From an uncultured Paenibacillus sp. (GTDB taxonomy: Bacteria; Bacillota; Bacilli; Paenibacillales; Paenibacillaceae), in NCBI GenBank assembly GCA_937895345.1, contig CALAWP010000078.1, forward strand, positions 62,001-126,000: 64,000 nucleotides of DNA, read 5' to 3'. Each line of letters begins with the position of its first letter. The stretch's first letter is position 1. Below, piece by piece: positions 61,136 to 64,000 of this stretch. Both the position numbers and the translations under genes were made by a program. Under the pieces are notes generated by a model. That model saw nothing but the letters and a program-made list of their open reading frames with translations. It was not told where the DNA came from and did not search any database.

Positions 61136-63787
61136 TTAAACGGTGTATAGATGCTTGCCGGGACCCGCCTCGCGGGTGACGCGGCCTCCCCCGCTTGCGG
61201 GCAAGGAAACGACAGCCTCTGCTCCGGGCGGTATTTCCACCTCGACATGAAGCCATTCCCCTTCCTTGCGCCAATTCGAGACGATTCGTCCCTTGACCGT
61301 TTCGATCGACGTTTCCGCCCATTCCAGGCTGCGCGGCACGTGCGGCTCGATCATGATCGAGGCGTAGCCGGGAGCGAGCGGCCGTATGCCCCCCAGCCGG
61401 GTATAAAAGGATACGCCGATGCCTCCGAACATCGCATGGTCGTGCGAGTGCATCCCGCCCTTCATGCTCCATTGCTCCCACAGCGTCGTCGCTCCCTGCG
61501 CGATCTGATAGCCGAAGCCAGGGTATTCCGGCTGCGTCAGCAGTTCCATCGCAAGGTCGATCCGGCCGTAATCGGCCAGCACGTCCATCAAATAGCGCGT
61601 TCCGTAAATGCCGGTATCCAGCCGGTTCCCGTTTTCCTCAATCGCCGCCACGAGAACTTGGGCCGCTTGACCGGCCAACGGTTCGGGCAGCATGCCGAAG
61701 GCGAGCGGCATCAGCTGAGCCGTCTGCGAGCCGCTGCCGATCTTGCCGCCGCCGGCGTCGAAACGTTCGAGAAACGAACGTTTGACCGAGTCGGCAAGCT
61801 CGCGGCAGCGCCGCTCGTCCGCCTCCCTCCCGAGGATGCCGGCCGCATCGGCGACGACCTGCGCCTGCCTGTAAAACAAAGCCGTGTTGACAAGGGATAC
61901 CTCGCCGAAATAATTGTCCCAGCCGTCGTCGTTCGGCGGACACCAATCGCCGAAGCCTTCCTCGACGATCCGTTGAGGCCATTTCTCCGCCAATTGATCG
62001 ACATACGCTTTCATCGTCCCGAAATGCCGGCTTAACGTCTCCGTATCCCCGCAGTACCAGTACAAGTACCATGGAAGCGTCACTTTGTCGCCGCTCCAAT
62101 CGGGATTCGTCATGCTGTCGCCGATATCTCCGAGCCACTTCCGGTAATACGCGCCCATGTCGAAATTATGGATGGCCGCCTCCTCCACAACGGCCGAATC
62201 CATCAGGCAAGGCGTCCGCTCGTCCCGTTGGCAGCAATCGGTCGGAATGCTGACGAGGTTGTTCAGAAACGACCATCGGATATTGCTTTGAATCCGGTTT
62301 ACCAACTCGTCCGAACAGCGAAAGCGGCCGATTTCCCGCACATCCGCATGGATCGGCACCGCCCATAGACGGAGCCGGTCCGTCGCGCCCGTCGCTTCCA
62401 CATATCGGAAGCCGTGATAAGTGAAGCGCGGCTCATACGTTTCGACGCCGTTTCCGGCGAACCGGTACTCGTCCGTCGCCCTGGCGTTGCGGTTCGTCCA
62501 CGGGTCGATCCGTCCGTCGTCGTCGATCAGCTCGCTGTACCGCAGCACCAGCCGGCTCCCCGCTTTTCCTTCCGCTTCCGCCTTGACCCAGCCGGCGATA
62601 TTTTGACCGAAATCGTATATGGAGGCACCGTCGCGCGTGCGCCAGACGCGCACCGGCTCCAGCGGCTCCCAGGCGCGGACGGGCGGCTGCAAATTCGGCT
62701 CCAGCTCGCCTGAAGGCCCGTCGGCAAGCAAGACGTTCTTCCAATCGCCGTCGTCGAAGTCATGCCGGTCCCATCCATCACGAACGAGACGGCCGTCGAA
62801 TCGTTCCCCGTCGTAGATATCGTTCATCAGCAGCGGACTGTCCGCCGTCCGCCAGCTTTCGTCGGTGGCGACGCGCTGGACGGAGCCGTCGCGGAACCGG
62901 ATGTCCAGCTGCATAATGGCCGCCTTGTCCCGTTTCCATTTCCAGCCCCACCGGGAATAGTTCATGTTGTATCCGTTGCCGAGCCATAAGCCGACGGCGT
63001 TGCCCCCCTCCCGCAGCAGTTCCGTCGCGTCGTACGTATCGTACAGCATGCGGCGCTCGTACGGGGTATTCGCGGGAGCCAGCACGCGGCCGTCCGGTTT
63101 GCGGCCGTTCACGGACAGCTCGTACCATCCGGTCGAATAGACGCGGACGACCGCTTCCGCCACCTCTCCCGCCACGGCGAACGATTTGCGGAACAACGGA
63201 CTGTCCGCCGGCGTCGGCGCCTCGCATAAGGCCGTTTCTCCCTCATCCAGCCGAAGGCCGCTTCCCGACGAATCAATTCGGCCGGCAGTAAACTGGATCA
63301 GGGCGGGATCGTAAAACCGGTTGACGTACAAAGCCCGGCCGCTGTCGTCGAATATGCGCAGCTCGCGAAAGACGGCCGCTCCGCCTTCGCGGGCACGGAA
63401 GCCGACCGTCCCCCGGATGCGGGACGGCGACGCGGCGGCAAGCGCCGGCCGGCCGGCCAGGTCGACGCGCACCTCCCGTTCCCCCGCGGCAACCTTCACC
63501 ATCAGGCGAGCCGGCGCCGCCTTCAGTTCGTCCGCTTCCGCCCGCGCCAGCTCCGTCCGGACGCCGTCTACCATCGAATATAGAGCGACTTCGCCGGTCT
63601 CCGCGTTCAGCTCGCATTCCCAGAAGTTCCGCTCATCCATCAAGCCGAACAAGACGCCCGCGCCTCGCCGTTCAATCGCGGCGTCGACTTCGGCCGTATA
63701 ATTTTCCCATCGCTTATGATCCGAAACCGCCCTCGTAATCCATTTGGCCGTCCAGTCCGTATTGTTTGTTCCGGAAATCGTTGTCAT
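61136..63787 (-). CDS. GH78 alpha-L-rhamnosidase-like protein
   Basis: An 883-residue cytosolic protein with the layout of bacterial rhamnosidases: N-terminal beta domains with VYSTGWYELSVNGRKPDGRVLAPANTPYERR and YDFGQNIAGWVKAE, an (alpha/alpha)6 barrel from about residue 470, and a C-terminal beta domain (LGGIRPLAPGYASIMIEPHVP). The usual barrel-entry motif CPQRDERLGWTGDAQ is here CCQRDERTPCLMDSAV, so specificity or activity may differ. GGGAGG lies 9 bases before the ATG. It lies 44 bases after another glycosidase gene and is probably cotranscribed with it. Confidence 0.85.
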   Translation of the reverse strand: MTTISGTNNTDWTAKWITRAVSDHKRWENYTAEVDAAIERRGAGVLFGLMDERNFWECELNAETGEVALYSMVDGVRTELARAEADELKAAPARLMVKVAAGEREVRVDLAGRPALAAASPSRIRGTVGFRAREGGAAVFRELRIFDDSGRALYVNRFYDPALIQFTAGRIDSSGSGLRLDEGETALCEAPTPADSPLFRKSFAVAGEVAEAVVRVYSTGWYELSVNGRKPDGRVLAPANTPYERRMLYDTYDATELLREGGNAVGLWLGNGYNMNYSRWGWKWKRDKAAIMQLDIRFRDGSVQRVATDESWRTADSPLLMNDIYDGERFDGRLVRDGWDRHDFDDGDWKNVLLADGPSGELEPNLQPPVRAWEPLEPVRVWRTRDGASIYDFGQNIAGWVKAEAEGKAGSRLVLRYSELIDDDGRIDPWTNRNARATDEYRFAGNGVETYEPRFTYHGFRYVEATGATDRLRLWAVPIHADVREIGRFRCSDELVNRIQSNIRWSFLNNLVSIPTDCCQRDERTPCLMDSAVVEEAAIHNFDMGAYYRKWLGDIGDSMTNPDWSGDKVTLPWYLYWYCGDTETLSRHFGTMKAYVDQLAEKWPQRIVEEGFGDWCPPNDDGWDNYFGEVSLVNTALFYRQAQVVADAAGILGREADERRCRELADSVKRSFLERFDAGGGKIGSGSQTAQLMPLAFGMLPEPLAGQAAQVLVAAIEENGNRLDTGIYGTRYLMDVLADYGRIDLAMELLTQPEYPGFGYQIAQGATTLWEQWSMKGGMHSHDHAMFGGIGVSFYTRLGGIRPLAPGYASIMIEPHVPRSLEWAETSIETVKGRIVSNWRKEGEWLHVEVEIPPGAEAVVSLPASGGGRVTREAGPGKHLYTV

Positions 63788-63831
63788 CGATGCCGTCCTC
63801 CCGTATCCGCCCTTCGCGGGCGCTTATTGTT

Positions 63832-64000
63832 TCATCGAAGCCGTACCGCCGCACGCGGCGCATTCCATGCGCCTGCCGTCAGCCCTTCCAGCGAACGGCC
63901 CGCCCCTGCCTCAAAGCCGATCGTTCTTGTTTCGCCCGGATAAAGACCGAAATCGTTATCTTCCAAAAAACAATCCCTATCGTCCGGAAACCCGTCGAAC
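63832..64000 (-). CDS. C-terminal end of a GH2-like (beta-mannosidase-type) gene
   Basis: The last 55 codons of a gene entering from the right. The frame reads DCFLEDNDFGLYPGETRTIGFEAG and ends at 63832 (TGA). A DN.F.L.PGE..TI pattern is usual at the end of the last beta-sandwich of GH2 beta-mannosidase-like enzymes. The family call rests on this short match. It is followed closely by the GH78-like gene. Confidence 0.5.
   Translation of the reverse strand, partial: FDGFPDDRDCFLEDNDFGLYPGETRTIGFEAGAGRSLEGLTAGAWNAPRAAVRLR

Noticed and set aside
1..64000. tRNA, rRNA, transposase or prophage genes
   Set aside because: Looked for cloverleaf ends, IS inverted repeats and integrase or transposase motifs; none could be supported.

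Overview
The window is a piece of a Gram-positive chromosome, most likely from a Paenibacillaceae member (Paenibacillus or Cohnella type). The grounds are a GC-rich Firmicute gene set (CcpA, T-box leaders, AcuA/AcuC, arginine decarboxylase SpeA, DUF1054, DUF1292 and DUF3892 proteins), AGGAGG-type ribosome binding sites, frequent GTG and TTG starts, and YesM/YesN plus LplB/LplC-type sugar loci. No rRNA, tRNA, CRISPR array, transposase or phage gene is seen.

Positions 1-32,600 are mostly housekeeping, in short operons. They hold an NfeD-like fragment, tyrS with a tyrosine T-box, a class A PBP, acsA divergent from acuA-acuC, ccpA-mtnN, a VanZ-like protein, a DJ-1/PfpI protein, a PTS EIICBA-EI operon, a Gln-rich repeat protein, aroK-aroA plus a CoA-binding protein, gndA, proS with a proline T-box, a DUF1054 protein, an MFS exporter, speA and several small conserved proteins. 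A gene-free stretch at 25,393-26,023 carries four tandem 52-bp units built around an 18-bp palindrome.

Positions 32,600-44,200 form a carbohydrate uptake locus. It has a secreted 1194-residue modular glycosidase behind a perfect cre site, a lipoprotein and two LplB/LplC-type permeases without an ATPase gene, and a YesM/YesN two-component pair. A TTCAACC/T-tract motif is shared by the glycosidase and permease upstream regions.

Positions 44,200-64,000 are a sugar-catabolic island around a DeoR-type regulator (55,529). One minus-strand operon reads Zn-alcohol dehydrogenase, FGGY kinase, AroE-like dehydrogenase, cupin phosphoglucose-isomerase-like protein, D-2-hydroxyacid dehydrogenase, ketose 3-epimerase-like protein, L-fucose/D-arabinose isomerase, phosphotriesterase-like lactonase, then, after a 440-bp stretch with decayed gene fragments, a GH172 (DUF2961) enzyme. 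Beyond deoR come a Gfo/Idh/MocA oxidoreductase, two AXE1-type esterases, a GH140-like enzyme, a GH78-like enzyme and the end of a GH2-like gene. All of these enzymes lack signal peptides, which suggests that imported oligosaccharides are trimmed in the cytoplasm. An identical 16-bp operator-like sequence lies in the deoR promoter and in the GH140/esterase divergent promoter, with related copies in the adh and Gfo/Idh promoters, so the island looks like one DeoR regulon. No ketose-phosphate aldolase is visible. The set fits a route aldopentose -> ketose -> C3-epimer -> ketose 5-phosphate (for example D-arabinose -> D-ribulose -> D-xylulose -> xylulose 5-phosphate), with extra oxidoreductases and a lactonase whose roles are not explained by any pathway I can name. 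This island is the best candidate for undescribed biology here.
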